Positions 1 through 12,664 are shown, counted from the stretch's first letter. The stretch: 64,000 bases of DNA from Hemibagrus wyckioides (GCF_019097595.1 NC_080711.1:23127428-23191427), one strand, 5' to 3'. Notes: generated by a model from the sequence alone, not told the origin. Numbers and translations are program-made.

Positions 1-705
1 TGATGATGATGATGGTGGTGATGATGATGACAATAATGATGACAATGGTGATGATGGTGATGATGATGGTGATGAAGATGATGATTATGTTGATGATGAT
101 GGTGATGATGATGACAATGGTGATGGTGGTGATGATGACGATGGTGATGATGGTGATGATGATGATGAGACAATGGTGATGATGATGATGATGATGATGA
201 TGACAATGGTGATGATGGTGATGATGATGATGAGACAATGGTGATGATGATGATGATGATGATGATGACAATGGTGATGATGGTGATGATGATGATGATG
301 ACAATGGTGATGACAATGGTGATGATGGTGATGATGATGGTGATGAAGATGATGATGATTATGTTGATGATGATGGTGATGATGATGACAATGGTGATGG
401 TGGTGATGATGATGATGATGATGACAATGGTGATGATGATGATGATGATGATGACAATGGTGATGATGGTGATGATGATGATGAGACAATGGTGATGATG
501 ATGATGATGATGACAATGGTGATGATGGTGATGATGATGATGATGACAATGGTGATGATGATGATGATGATGATGACAATGGTGATGATGATGATGATTA
601 TGTTGATGATGATGACAATGGTGATGATGATGGTGATGAAGATGATTATGTTGATGATGATAACAATGGTGATGATGATGGTGATGATGATGTTGTTACC
701 TGATT
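1..705. repeat. GAT/GGT/ACAAT trinucleotide-rich tandem array
   Basis: The first 705 bases are almost wholly TGATGA and TGATGGTGA triplets, punctuated by ACAATGG and TTATGTTGATGA variants. Imperfect longer units of roughly 50 to 100 bases recur, for example the motif GACAATGGTGATGATGGTGA. All frames read as homopolymer-like peptides (Met, His or Ser runs), which follows from the triplet period and is not evidence of coding. The array begins before the left edge of the window. Confidence 0.95.
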
Positions 706-809
706 GATGTAACCAAGTACTAAATTAAATATATGACTTATAGATCCATGTACATAGTGATATACACTAGAGATAATACGCTAACATGTTGTACAGAGAT
801 CTTCAACTC

Positions 810-862
810 GAGAGAGAGAGAGAGAGAGAGAGAGAGTGAGAGAGAGAAAGAGAGAGAAAAGA
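810..862. repeat. (GA)n microsatellite
   Basis: A run of GA dinucleotides with a few A interruptions. Confidence 0.9.
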
Positions 863-1084
863 AGAAGAAGCAGCGTGTCTTTTACCCTTGAAACTAGCGG
901 AGGCATCGCTAGTTTGTCCACTAACATGTGGAAACGATTTATCCGCTCGGAATCAATCTCGGAGTTCCAGCAGGAAACAGATCCGGCGTCGGACGTGTAA
1001 TGCGTTTGTGATGAGAGCTGTGTGTATTCCGGATTAAGAGTTGTGTTTTACGTTATAAATCAAACTATTATTCATATGTTCTTG

Positions 1085-1228
1085 CTCTCTCACACACACT
1101 CTTTTATATTCACACACACACACTCTTAGACACAAACACTCTCACACTCACACATGCTCTCTCACACACAGACACTCTTTTACACACACACACACACACA
1201 CTCTCTCTCTCTCTCACACACACACACG

Positions 1229-1264
<36 letters not shown>

Positions 1265-1305
1265 TACTCTCACACACAAACCCACTCTCAGACATACACC
1301 CACAA
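1085..1305. repeat. Compound (CA)n/(CT)n microsatellite cluster
   Basis: Alternating blocks of CACACA and CTCTCT make up this stretch. A further short (CA)n lies at about 1377-1392. The bases between 1400 and 1795 show nothing recognisable. Confidence 0.9.
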
Positions 1306-1795
1306 ACAACACTGAGGCACTGTTCAGTTTTAACATTTAACCAGCAGAGGTTGCTGTACTGCACTGTATACAGTAAACACACACACACACACCATTCAAA
1401 TTTAAACCCACAGCCGTTACACTTATTACAATTAAGTGTGTTACCTGAGGCAGACGTGAGAGAAAGTCTTCGCCGACCTCCTGATAGCAAGCAGTAAAAA
1501 GTAGTTCCGGATCTTTTTTTTTTGTTCTCTCTCTACGTGTCCATGCGCCCATCACCTCAAGTGCTGTGAAAAAAATAGTCCCAAATTCCACACAAACATA
1601 GATCTGCATTTAAAACACGTTTTTTAGTGTACGGATTTCATCTTTTTAAAAGAATTCACTTCCAGTTCGATTATTTTTTGCTTTATTCAAGACAAAACAA
1701 ATCATTTAAACCTTTTGAAGTTTGAACTAAACCTCTGTGCTAGGCAAGCTAGCTAACCTTAGCTTCTGTTCTGTGTTGGAATCAGTTAGCTAAGC

Positions 1796-2770
1796 AGCTA
1801 ATGGAACTATTTTGCTATATTTCATGTCAGATTAATGCTACTATAATTATTAAAAACAAAATAAAATGAATTGAATTCATCAGTTAAACTGGGCTAGCAG
1901 CTCGCTAGCTAGCTAGCTGGATAGCTACATTAGCTATGTAGCATGGGGAGAAAATGAGCAGTGTGTGAATTCCCATTAATTTCTGATTTTTACGAAGTTA
2001 AAAAAATATTTTTATTTATCAATTCAATTCCTGTGAGAGATTCTTGTTGATTTTTTTTTCCATACGCTAATCCACTCAGGATCGTTGCTAATCTACTAAT
2101 GCTCAAATTAATCAACTCAAGACTGTTGCTAATGTGCTAATCCTGAGGTAACCAGCTAATGGAAATCAGAAACAAAAATTCTTGCTTTGTTTGTTTTGCT
2201 AAATTTCTTTGTCAGGTTACTGCTACTATAATTATTAAGAACATAAATTAAATCAAACTGAGCTAGCAGCTAGCTAGCTGGCTGGATAGCTACGTAGCAT
2301 GGGGAGAAAATGAGCAGTGTGTGAATTCATGAATATTCATTAATTCTGATTTTTCTGAAGTGAAAAATATTTTTATTTATCAATTTGATAGCTTGTCAGT
2401 GATTCTTGTTGTTGTTTTTCATACTCTAATCCACTCAGGATCGTTGCTAATGTGCTAATCCTCAGGCAACCAGCTAATAGAAATTAAAAACAAAAATACT
2501 TGCTTCATTTGTTTTGCTAAATTTCCTTGTCAGGTGACTGCTACTATAATTATTAAGAACATAAATTGAATCAAACTGAGCTAGCAGTTAGCTAGCTAGC
2601 CAGATAGCTACATTAGCTACATAGCATGGGGAAGAAAATGAACAGCGTGTGAATTCATGAATATTTATAATATTTTTATTTATCAATTCGATTCCTGTGA
2701 GAAATTCTTGTTGATTTTTTTTTCCGTACGCTAATCAACTCAGGATTGTTGCTAATGTGCTAATCCTCAG
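1796..2770. repeat. Three direct tandem copies of a roughly 300-360 bp unit
   Basis: The segments beginning near 1796, 2153 and 2471 align end to end. Each starts with CAGCTAATGGAA-like sequence and then has CTGCTACTATAATTATTAA. A GCTAGCTAGCTGGATAGCTAC block, GTAGCATGGGGAGAAAATGA, a TTTTTATTTATCAATT block and finally CACTCAGGATCGTTGCTAAT follow. The copies differ by scattered substitutions and small indels, and the third is shortest. No coding frame is shared. This looks like a local tandem duplication of non-coding DNA. Confidence 0.85.
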
Positions 2771-2774
2771 GCAG

Positions 2775-3060
2775 AAGCGATGAAACAGGCGCAGTTCCTC
2801 AAGCCATTAGCATCCAGGCCCATCCGCGCTAATGAAGTGTCATTAACTAGCGCTAGGCTGCTTTCCGTGGGTTTTTGGAAGCCTGGCACCGAGAAGCGGC
2901 CAGGTGGCAGCTGGGTCTTCACGGGTGCCGTTAGCGTAGCATAAAAAGGTAGAAAAAAAAAGCTTGGCTGAAGAACCTTGATCTCTCCGTCTTTCTTCAG
3001 GATAACAGCAGTCAGGAGACGCGCAGCAGTTGGCATCATGGAGACAAACGCTGAATCTCA
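2775..3060. promoter_or_regulatory. Possible conserved non-coding element
   Basis: Balanced, non-repetitive sequence lies between repeats and carries the homeodomain-like core GCTAATGAAGTGTCATTAA near 2828. Short minus-strand open frames overlap it but show no family resemblance. The regulatory call is inference from composition only. Confidence 0.25.
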
Positions 3061-3323
3061 CAGCTCGGCACTTTTTACTTTTTTATTGCTCTACAACTAA
3101 GACACATAAACTCCTCGTTTAGTTCTTCCCTTTTTCTCTTTTACTACTCTTTTATTTCACTTTTTGCTTCTGTTTTTTTTTCCTGAATGTCGGTTCAGAT
3201 CTTTCTGGAACACGGCGCTAATGCTAACTCTGTCAGTGAGCTAGGAGCGTGCTAGCATTTAGCTAAATTTCAGCAGAGATTAATTTAGCATCGTCATTTT
3301 CTCCAAGATTTATATACCTGTAG

Positions 3324-3519
3324 TCTCTCTCTCTCTCTCCTCCAGCTTCTTCCTTTCTATCTCTTCCCGATTTTGTCTTCTTTCCCTCTTCCTTTCTTCC
3401 ACTATGTCTCTCGCCCACTATCCCTTCTTTCTTCCTTCTCTTTTCCTTCCTTCCTACCTTCCTTCCTTCACTCCTACAATAATTCATTCATTTATTCATT
3501 CATTCTTCTACTTTTCTTT

Positions 3520-3569
<50 letters not shown>

Positions 3570-4117
3570 TCTACCTGCTTTCTCTTTCTTCTCTCTCTCT
3601 ACCTTTTTGTCTTTCTTCCATCATTCTCCTATTCTTCTCCTCTCTCTATCACTCTCACCCTACATTTTTTATCATTGTTTAACCTTCCCTTATCTTTTTT
3701 TCTCCAGTATCCATCTGCTCCTTCCTATAGTTCCATTTCCTTTTCATTCTCTTTCCTTACCTCCTTGTCTTCCTTCCTTCCTTCCTTCCTTCCTTTCTTC
3801 CATCTCTCTCTCTCTCTCTCTTTCCCTCTGTGTTCTTCCTTTCCTTTTCCCCCGATGTTTCTCTCTCTCCACTTCCTGTCTCACTCTTCCTTTTTGTCTT
3901 GTCCTTTGTTCTTTCTTCCCTTTCTCTCTATCACATTCTCACTGTCATTTTGTGTTCTCTTTCTTTCATCTGTCTCTTCCCTTCTCTTTTCTCACTTCCT
4001 TCCTTCCTTCCTTCCTTCCTTCCTTCCTTCTTTCCTTCCTTCCTTCCTTCCTTCCTTCCTTCCTTCCTTCCTTCATTCATTCACTCATTTATTCATTCAT
4101 TCATCTGCTTTTCTTTG

Positions 4118-4164
<47 letters not shown>

Positions 4165-4305
4165 CATCACTCTCGCCCTTCATTTATATCCTTTTTTTAT
4201 CCTTCCTTCCTCTCTTTCTCTTTATTTTTGTCAGTATCCATCTGTTTCTTTCTGTAGTTCCTTTTTCTTTTTGTTCTATCTTTTTCTTTTCTCCTTGTCT
4301 TCACT

Positions 4306-4343
<38 letters not shown>

Positions 4344-4385
4344 GTCCCATCTTTCTCTCTTTTCTTTCTCTTTCTCTCACCTGTT
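3324..4385. repeat. About 1 kb polypyrimidine tract with (CT)n and (CTTC)n arrays
   Basis: The plus strand is overwhelmingly C and T for more than 1 kb. It contains (CT)n runs at about 3523-3560, 3805-3822, 4119-4160 and 4314-4340, and (CTTC)n arrays near 3772-3796 and 4000-4074. Plus-strand open frames of up to 294 codons here encode only Ser, Phe, Leu and Pro, so they are composition artefacts. Such strand-asymmetric mirror-repeat DNA is known to be able to form triplex (H-DNA). Confidence 0.95.
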
Positions 4386-4539
4386 GCTATGTGACTGTAT
4401 CCGGATTGAGCGCAGATGACGGGAAGACGCTAAACCACTAGCCATTTAATTCAGCAACATTAGCACTGTGGATCGTAAAAGAAAAAAACCTTCAAACATT
4501 CTATGAAAATGCATTACTGTCGTTTTCTAGAAGTTTCCT

Positions 4540-5075
4540 GACCTGAGCAGCAGGAAGATGAGGCGATGAATGATGTGATGCTGAAAACAACTGGAATAAA
4601 GTGAGGGATTTATCACTTTAAAACACAAAAAAACAGATAAAAGTGAAGCCGAGACGGAGGACAGGACGCGGCCCGGGGGCCGGACACGAGACGTGAGCGA
4701 AAGAAGCGCTGATGGTATCAATTAATACCAATAAAGACCTTAAGTGACAACACGGAGAGGCATTAGGGCCGACAAAGCGGCGCTGCTTTGTTCCAGCGAG
4801 GCGCCAGCTGCCGAGTCGCGGGCACCGAGGACGGTGTTTCCGTGCCAACGGGCCGCGGATGGCGCGAGGCGACGGGCGCGGGACGGCGCCTGGGCTCCCT
4901 GCGCGAGTTCAGTATTAATGAGGCGACAGCTCGGCCCTGCTTCCGTATTCATTAGGCATCTGGGCCAGCAGATGTGAAGTGCCGCCTCAAGACGAATAAA
5001 AAATGACTCCCCATCTGGAGTCCCTAAACTGGAAAAGACGAGTGCGAGCGAGTGCTTCTTCTTTTTCACACCCAC
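4540..5075. promoter_or_regulatory. GC-rich island, probable conserved non-coding element
   Basis: A CpG-containing, GC-rich block sits in AT-rich repeat desert. It includes the inverted repeat GGTATCAATTAATACC near 4713, the cores TATTAATGAGGCGACAG and TATTCATTAGGCATC, and an E-box-like CAGATGTG. No frame matches a known family on either strand. The mix of GC-rich flanks with homeodomain-type cores is typical of developmental enhancers, but conservation cannot be tested here. Confidence 0.4.
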
Positions 5076-5079
5076 TCAC

Positions 5080-6885
5080 ACTCTCTCTCTCTCTCTTCGC
5101 CTCTTGTCTCCTACACGCCGTCTCTTTTGACTGTCAAACTGCTGCCTTTTGATCGAACGGGGAAACGGGAACACGTCGGATGCGGGATTTTTTGAGGTTT
5201 TAAAGGGGAAGTCTGTTCAAAGGAGATCAGAAAAAACACATTAAAATCTCAGGTATAATATCAACAATCCAGCTCACATTAAAGGGATACTCAGACGTCC
5301 GTCTTCTATTTTTTCCTCTCTATCTTCTGTAGTGATTACAGCAGACATATATTCAAATTCCTTTTGTTTTATCCTGTTTAAAAATGTCTAAGGGCAGTTG
5401 TAAAAAGCTGTGCCCCGAATAACACACTGTACACTAACACTACGCACTCCAGCGTCTAGTGTACCGATCTACAGAAGTACTTTAGAAAAATAATGGTGTT
5501 TTTGTCAACGTTTAACTGTTCTGTCAAATTTTTATGTACAGGATTTCAAACAACTGCCCCTTAGAGTCGCTCAAATATTTAGTCTGAATTAATTAAGTGC
5601 AAGGGGGGAAGAAAATTGGTGGATGGAGGTTGAGGCATCGTAAATAAACATTGGATTATTCCTTTAATACAAAAAAAGTGTGGAGAATTCTGTAAATAAA
5701 GGTAGGCGTGAATTTGATCCAACTATAATAAATAAATAAGTAAATAAATAAATAAAAAATACTAAATTAATTAAAAATAATAAATAAATAACAAATACTT
5801 TGAAAAAAAATAATCTTAATTTTGCTTTTATTTGTAATTTAAAAAGGATTTTTTTCTTTCATCTCTAACCCCCCCCCCCCCCAAAAAAAAAAGTCTTACA
5901 CCATTTTCACCCTCAAAAAAAAAAAAAAAAACCACAGAAATTTGTTATGCGGTGCGATTCGGTGGCATTTCATTTTACTCTGTATAATTTAACAGGGTGA
6001 TATTACACTTCCTGACTTTTTGACAGATCAGGAAAAGGTGGTGAACTTCAGCAGTTTCGGGTTGATGAGCGTACTCTCCGAAGGTGTTTTATTCCTCCGT
6101 CATTACGCTAACGTTATTCCAAACGATTTCAAAACGAAAAATAAAGATAACGTCAGGTTTATTTATAAAGCATCAGGGGGGAAAAAACATACACAGAGCA
6201 GTAAACAGAGAGTCGTGAAGCCTGGAGGAAGAGAAAAAAAAATACATAAAGTAATGATGTCAGCTTTTCGGGGGGTGGGGTGGGGGGGTGTTTGACCCTT
6301 TATAATAAATATGATTCTATTAAATGTACTTTTGACGTTATATAGTAATTATTCATTAATGTATCATCAACTAAGCGTGACATTTTTAAATTCATGAACT
6401 TATTACATGCTTATAAATGGCTTATTATATAATAATAGACAAAATGTTAAAAAATCTTGCTAATATAATATATTTTTTGCATTATTTAGGTTTGACCCTT
6501 TTTTTAATTATTTACTTTTATTTATTTTATTTTTTATTTTGGAATACAGAGGGTCCATAAGACCTGAGTTTAGAATTCCTGTGTTTTTTTTCCCTACAAA
6601 TTGTTAAATGAATATATTTACTACTTACGTAAATATAGGAAAATTAAAAAGATTTTATTTGTTGATTAATTATTTAAGCGTATATAAATTATTTAAGCAT
6701 ATATTAAAGTGGCAGGGTATGTATAGAGCTTTATACTATACAGAAAACTTTTTAATAATTATATGAAAATGAAAGAAGATGTTTATTTTTAACACCTGAC
6801 CGATTTTTTTTTTTTTTTTTAGTGATTTTTTTCTTCATTCAGGATTGAATCTAATTTGTGAGATGAAGCAGTGAAATTCTGTCAC
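5080..6885. other. AT-rich non-coding stretch, nothing recognised
   Basis: This contains (AAAT)-type runs at about 5730-5800, homopolymer C and A runs near 5869-5931, and scattered AT-rich sequence. Short open frames are present without family resemblance. Confidence 0.6.
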
Positions 6886-6889
6886 ACCG

Positions 6890-7005
6890 AGGTGATCGAC
6901 ACATCCGCCGATCCGTGTTCCGTCCTTTTGGCCTTCCTTCATTTTCCTAATAAGGCCTCCAATTAAAAGCCTCATTTCCTCTCATCTGCTTCCCGAGTCG
7001 TTTTT
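6890..7005. promoter_or_regulatory. Possible conserved non-coding element
   Basis: A complex-sequence island around CCTCCAATTAAAAGCCTCAT and CCTAATAAGGCC, followed directly by a TTTC repeat. The call rests on composition alone. Confidence 0.25.
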
Positions 7006-7116
7006 TTTTTCTTTCTTTCTTTCTTTCTGCATGAGCTCCAGAGCTCAGAGCTTAGCTCGCTGATCTTGGCTGGATTCCTCAGAACTGTGAAGGTCACCAG
7101 TGGACTGCATCTGAAT

Positions 7117-7117
<1 letters not shown>

Positions 7118-7154
<37 letters not shown>

Positions 7155-7175
7155 ACACACACACATATATATGTC
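7118..7175. repeat. (CA)n microsatellite
   Basis: About 25 CA units end in a short (TA)n run. Confidence 0.9.
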
Positions 7176-7394
7176 TGTGTGTTCCCACACCCTTAGACTG
7201 GATAAGGATCATTAGCAGCAAAAGAAACAAGATAATTTCAGAAATGACCAAAATGAGAAATTTTTTTTTTACTTAATTGAAATGGAAAATCACATGAATT
7301 TCGTATGTGATTAATCACTTGATTCACTTGGAAGATGTTTGTGATTTTTAAGCATTTTTGTAGTTCTTATTTTTCATATTTATATACTTTCACA

Positions 7395-8045
7395 CAATTT
7401 ATTTTCAAATGATTCCTTCATTTTTAAATGATTCATTTCTTTAAAATGATTCCTTCATTTTTAAATGATGATTTGTTCATTTATTAGCAAATGATTCATT
7501 TTACACGCCTTTTTGCTGCTGGTCTCTAAGAGCTACCGACCAAATTCCGTTGTTTCATTACAACGACAAAGAGTCTTTATCTTTATCTTTAATCTTTATT
7601 CATTTTCAAATGATTCATTTATTTTCAAATGATTCATTTCTTTAAAATGATTCATAAACTTTCACATAATTTGTTTTCAAATGATTCACTCATTTTCAAA
7701 TGATTTATTCATTTCCAAATGATTCCTGTTCCACATGAGTCATTTATTTTCAAATGTTTAGTTTATTATAACCCGTGAATTTAGTTTTTTTTTTTTTTTG
7801 TTGTTTGTTTAATTTTTGTATTTCCAAATGTAATTTTTTTTTGCTATGATTCAAATCTTTATTTTCATGCAAGACTTTTATCAGTTGGATTCATTTTCCA
7901 CATGATTCATTTAACCCATTATTCGTCTTTCACACGATTCCTACATGATTCATTTATTGTCAAATATCATTTTTTCATACAGTTGGTTTATTTTCACTAC
8001 TAATATTTTCACATTTGGAATTTTTGTTACTTGATTCATTTGGAT
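7395..8045. repeat. Degenerate array of AAATGATTCATTT-type units
   Basis: Units such as TTTTCAAATGATTCATTT recur every 18 to 25 bases with substitutions across this stretch. They are interrupted near 7505-7595 by unrelated sequence and fade out by about 8045. No coding potential is seen. Confidence 0.65.
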
Positions 8046-8313
8046 TGTCTTTAAACTGAAAGTGTGAAACCTCTTTATCCAGAGGATTATATAATCGAAT
8101 CTTTAGCGACATGTTTCTACTGTTTCGACATCATGTTACAGAACATAACACATTTGCAGCTGAAGGGTTTTTTCTTTTCCTTTTCTATGAGATAAAGACA
8201 AGACAAGTGCTAAAAGTATATAGCTGTATGTTTTTGGACCATCATCAGTAAGGTTCTGAAGCACTAAAGATCACAAAAAACTGGGGAAAAAACCCTGACA
8301 TCTCAGCTGATAT

Positions 8314-8535
8314 CTGTGTGTGTGTGTGTGTGTGTGTTAGGTCAGATCGGTGTGAGAACCTTGCAGGCAATTTTATTTCACACACACACACACACACCTC
8401 ACTCCCTCTCGCTGTCCTCCTCTTTAGATGAAGAGTAATGACGTGATGCTTTGGCCAGACCCTCCAGACATGGAGACATTAGAATCATGCCACATTGCCC
8501 CCCCCCCTCCAACACACACACACACACACACAAGA
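8314..8535. repeat. Cluster of short (GT)n and (CA)n microsatellites
   Basis: (GT)n lies at about 8314-8338, (CA)n at about 8380-8397 and another (CA)n at about 8513-8532. The flanking sequence from 8050 to 9320 shows nothing else recognisable. Confidence 0.85.
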
Positions 8536-9322
8536 GCTGACTCAGCTCTCAGTAAACCCACTCGTGTTTGTAGGATATTCATTATGAGGCTGGCAAATCT
8601 GTGAATAAGAGCCCGTCACCCCCACGGTGAAGCACGGTGCTGGGAGCATGGTGTTCATGTTGCTTCACAGAATCCGAGAAGAAAAGAATCTGAGAGACAT
8701 TTCTCTTGTAGGATATATTACAAAGACTAAGAGAGAACAAGAAGAAGAATCACTTTGCTGAGAAATGAATTACGATTTTTACCTTTTTTTGGAACCCAAA
8801 GCTTGTTTAAGGGGATTTGAGATATTTACGTTGCACAACCTGGCAACCCTGTGGCAGAATAGTAGGCTTTATAGTATCTTTATTACTGTAAATATTCCCA
8901 AGATAATAATCTGTTACGTTCTAAACGCCGGGTTTGTTGAGACTAACATCGCCTGGCCTGGAAAAAAAATTCAGTACTAGTGTTTTGGGAGGGGTGAACA
9001 CTTTTGAAAAAAAAAAAAAAAAAAAACACTTTCCATTTTTTTTCCCAACAAGAACCAGGTTTCATGGGAATGTTCACGCCTTGGAGACGTGACGGCGTGA
9101 ATAAACTGATCTGAGGTCAGATCCGGTTTTATCATCCAAACACTGATCCCAGACCAGCACTGCTTCTTATTTTCACTGAAAGGGAAAAAAAAAAGCACGC
9201 CGGCCTCCAGTAAAACCTCGATGACGTGTGGACGTCGCTTGGCATGCGTCCGTTAAACGACGGGAGCCACGTAATCCCGAGTCATAAAGTGTTGACGTGT
9301 GGAATGTTGTAAGAGAACTAGA

Positions 9323-9324
<2 letters not shown>

Positions 9325-9363
<39 letters not shown>
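9325..9363. repeat. (GA)n microsatellite
   Basis: About 18 GA units. Confidence 0.9.
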
Positions 9364-9366
<3 letters not shown>

Positions 9367-9379
9367 GGAAGCCCTTTTT

Positions 9380-9745
9380 CAACCGGGAACATCTGGAACT
9401 TTCCGTCCACTCCAGACAGAGACAGGCAGCAGTTTGAGGAAATGAAAGCTGTCACATCTTTTATCCTGCAGCACGCTCATTACAGAGCGAGAGGGCGTGT
9501 GCCGCGGTAATTGTTTTAATTTATTTGTTTATGGGAAAAGACAGAGGGGACTGGCACATGGCACTCGCCTCCTTTTTTTTTTCTCCTTTTTTCTTTTTAT
9601 TGAGAGCATATGGAACGCATTTATCACCATTTGCAGCGATCGGGCCTAAACGATTTTATTAACTAATTTGTAACTTTACACTTTTTTAATCAAACACATG
9701 CTGCGCGCTGTAATGTTCCAGTAATGCTCGCGGGCTTTGTAAAGG
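9380..9745. promoter_or_regulatory. Probable conserved non-coding element
   Basis: Complex sequence carrying GCGGTAATTGTTTTAATTTA, GGCACATGGCACTCGCC, an E-box CATATG and CGATTTTATTAACTAATTTG. No open frame of note. The regulatory role is inferred from composition and motif density. Confidence 0.35.
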
Positions 9746-9749
9746 GAAC

Positions 9750-10790
9750 GCGCGGCACCCGAAGGGAAATAAAAAAAATTAAAAAAAATGACATAACACT
9801 AGGGAAGAGAAAGTAGTGCTTAAAAAAACCTGGAGATGCAGGAAGGCCTTAGCCAGTCATGTCGTCATGGCGACCGAGATGATTATCACCGTGTTTTGCA
9901 TAATGGGGGGAGATTTATGATGTCATAGTGTGTGACACTTTACTTAAAAGTTAGCCAAGTGATACGGAGAGTGTAATTATATATATGTAACTAAAACACA
10001 CGCTCATACTAAAGAAAAAGTTAATGCTAACATACGTAACTTAGCGCAAGTTAAAGCCAAATTTTTTGCAAATATACAATTCCGAAGACTAAACTTCCGA
10101 CGCTAATTTACTTGTGTCATTTATTCCGAACGCCACAGCAATTTCCTGACATTTCTTTATCTACTGCGACGTTTCATGTTTTCCGGATCCCCCCCCCACG
10201 GCATCAATCATTCCTTCATCGTCCTTTCTTTTTGTCTCAAGTTACAAAAGAGACGTTCTACACTTTCTGACCAATCAGGAGGCAGAATTCTGCGAAACTA
10301 GCAAGAAAACAAATGAATCTTATGACATGCTAAAGCACCGCGTTTCCGTCTCTGGGCAACTCGTAGTGCTTTGTTATGCAGCAACAACACACAAATTATG
10401 CAGATTTGCAAAACACTTTCCAGAATCTGTGACAGAAAGCATGCTCTGTTTTTTTTTTTTTAGGATAATAACCTCCACATCGATACGTGAACGAGAGCGA
10501 TATGTTCTAAACGGCTTTCTCGAAAGGGATGGCACGATGCCAGCTCGTTTATTCCGGATCTGCAGCAACCGGGTCACATGGGATTCGGAGAAACAAACAA
10601 AAAAAAGACAAGCTTTCTGTCTCAGGTACGGCTCAGGAAGAAGTGTGCTGTTTCTTCTTCCGGGGTAAAAGTGATTTCAGTAAAAGACGCAGGTTCTGAG
10701 GAAGGTTCGAGGTTATGAAGGAGGCGTTAAGGAGTTGATCTCTGGAATACGTCTTAAGGCGGAATAAATCATGATGACTCAGCAGCAGTT
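9750..10790. other. Non-coding stretch, nothing recognised
   Basis: Mixed AT-rich sequence. An open frame of 113 codons at 10327-10668 (+) has no recognisable domain, and its codons include a T-run-encoded Phe block, so it is probably chance. Confidence 0.5.
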
Positions 10791-10796
10791 GTCATA

Positions 10797-11518
10797 ACTT
10801 GATGTCCTTTAGATGTTTTCTACACGCTAGCATACTGTTCGTTCACAAACTAGCGCCGAAAACAAAGCCTTTCTTTGAAACCTGATGTCGTTTAGATGTT
10901 TTCTACATGCAGACTGTTAATTCACAAACTAGCGCCAAAGACGAAGCCTTTTTGTCATAACTTGCTGTCCTTTAGATGTTTTCTACATGCTAGCAGACTG
11001 TTGATTCGTGAACTAGCGCTGAAAATTAAACCTTTTTGTCACACCTTGATGTGTCCTTTACATGTGTTCTACATGCTAGACTGTTAATTCACGAACTAGC
11101 GCCAAAGACGAAGCCTTTTTTCCTTAACTTGATGTCCTTTAGATGTTTTCTGCATGCTAGCAGACTGTTGATTCGTGAACTAGCGCCAAAAACGAAGCTT
11201 TTTATTGTAACTTGATGTCTTTTTAGATGTTTTCTACATGCTAGACTAATTCATGAACTAGCGCCAAAAACGAAGCCTTATTTTTGCAACTTGATGTCAA
11301 TTAGAAGTTTTCTACATGCTAGCAGACTGTTAATTCATAAACTAGCACTGGAACCAAAACCTTTTTTCTTAACTCGATGTCCTTCACATGTTTTCTACAT
11401 GCTAGCATGCTGTTCAAATCACAAACTAGCACCGGAAACAAAGCCTTTTTTCTTAACTTGATGTCCTTTAGATGTTTTCTACATGCTAGCAGACTGTTGA
11501 ATCACAAACTAGCACCGA
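10797..11518. repeat. Minisatellite of about 82-bp units, nine copies
   Basis: The phrase TTGATGTCCTTTAGATGTTT followed by CTACATGCTAGCAGACTGTT and then ACTAGCGCCAAAAACGAAGCC recurs about every 82 bases. Recurrences lie near 10800, 10880, 10965, 11047, 11130, 11213, 11294, 11377 and 11458. Copies differ by a few percent to about 15 percent. Confidence 0.9.
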
Positions 11519-11799
11519 CTTCTTCTTCAGTATTAAACTAAAACACAGCAAAAAAGTATTAAAGGATATAAAATATTGACTACGTACAGATCCGAAATCC
11601 AGCACAAACGTTTCACATCAATAAAACATGACGGAACTTGTTGTGAAGTGAACACGGAGGTGTTACATGCCAGAAGCTCCATTAGGAGGACGACTCTCTC
11701 TTAACCGTGTGTGTGTGTGGACTCGGGAGAGCAAACAGTGTCGGTACGCATGATGTCAGCCGTCACACCGGCGAAGGGTTGACCGAGAGCGACTTCGAC

Positions 11800-12245
11800 G
11801 AGTCTGACTCACTTTGTTTAACGATTAAAGCCGGGAGAAGAAGACAGAGAGAAGCAGAGGTGCATGTCGCCGCTATAATTGAGCCCCATTTGTAGGCCGA
11901 CAGCTGGACAGAATTCACTATTGCAATTTGGACGCGGGACAACGGCGAAGGAGCCACATGTTCGATTAAAATATGATGATGCGCGTCCCTCCCAAGGTGC
12001 GCGTGCCGTTTGAAGTGCTCATCTTTAGGGCCCTAATGGGAAGTACCGGCAGTTGGCACCCTTTAAGCAGCCGCTGGGTGGGATTTGACGCGCTCGTTTG
12101 TGGCCAGATGTCGCGGGAACGGGGAGAATGTCACCAACTTCTTCGCTCGGGAGGAGCTGTCAGCTCCATACACAGCAAGCCAGGCGACAGAGACGGAGGA
12201 GTAAAGCGCAGAGACGAGGATGTGGGGGAAAAAGAAATTGTGTGA
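11800..12245. promoter_or_regulatory. Probable conserved non-coding element cluster
   Basis: Complex, balanced sequence contains CGCCGCTATAATTGAGCCCC, the E-box CAGCTG, ACTATTGCAATTTGG, and TTCGATTAAAATATGATGAT. It continues into GGCGCTACACGTG-type sequence near 12316. Overlapping open frames of 60 to 119 codons lack any domain. Confidence 0.4.
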
Positions 12246-12664
12246 AAGTTAATTCACTTCAAAACAGATCAAAAGCTGTCACGAGGCAAAGGTACAGACA
12301 GGGCGTCTACCATTTGGCGCTACACGTGTTTTTGTTTTCAGACATGGAAAAAGTTTGCAGTTTGGAAAACATGATGTCGCAACGTCACACACTGCCTTCA
12401 CCCTCTGACCAGGCTATTACTCTTATTACTTTATTCCATAACATGTCCAGAGTTTAAGAGGAGGAGACTTGAGTTTGTGGATCAAAACTGAGATTTTTAA
12501 TAAGGAGCATGCTAGATTTAATCAGCAGTTCAATGATTACTGTATAGTTTGCTGGACCGAAGTTATGATCGTCATTGTCAAGTCCAAGTCCAGGACTTAA
12601 AGAATCAAGTACTAAGGTTGAGTCAAGATCTAGACTGAGAACCATGGAAAGTTCTTTGATCTCT

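Noticed and set aside
85..707. Open frames of 72 to 164 codons, poly-Met on plus and Ser/His-rich on minus
   Set aside because: They are direct readings of the GAT triplet array; no start context, domain or codon signal supports a gene.
2767..3061. Minus-strand frames of 72 and 90 codons
   Set aside because: Two overlapping frames without domain; T-run-encoded Phe blocks suggest chance.
3373..4441. Overlapping plus-strand frames of up to 294 codons in all frames
   Set aside because: The pyrimidine tract lacks purine-containing stop codons on this strand, so all frames stay open; the peptides are only Ser, Phe, Leu and Pro.
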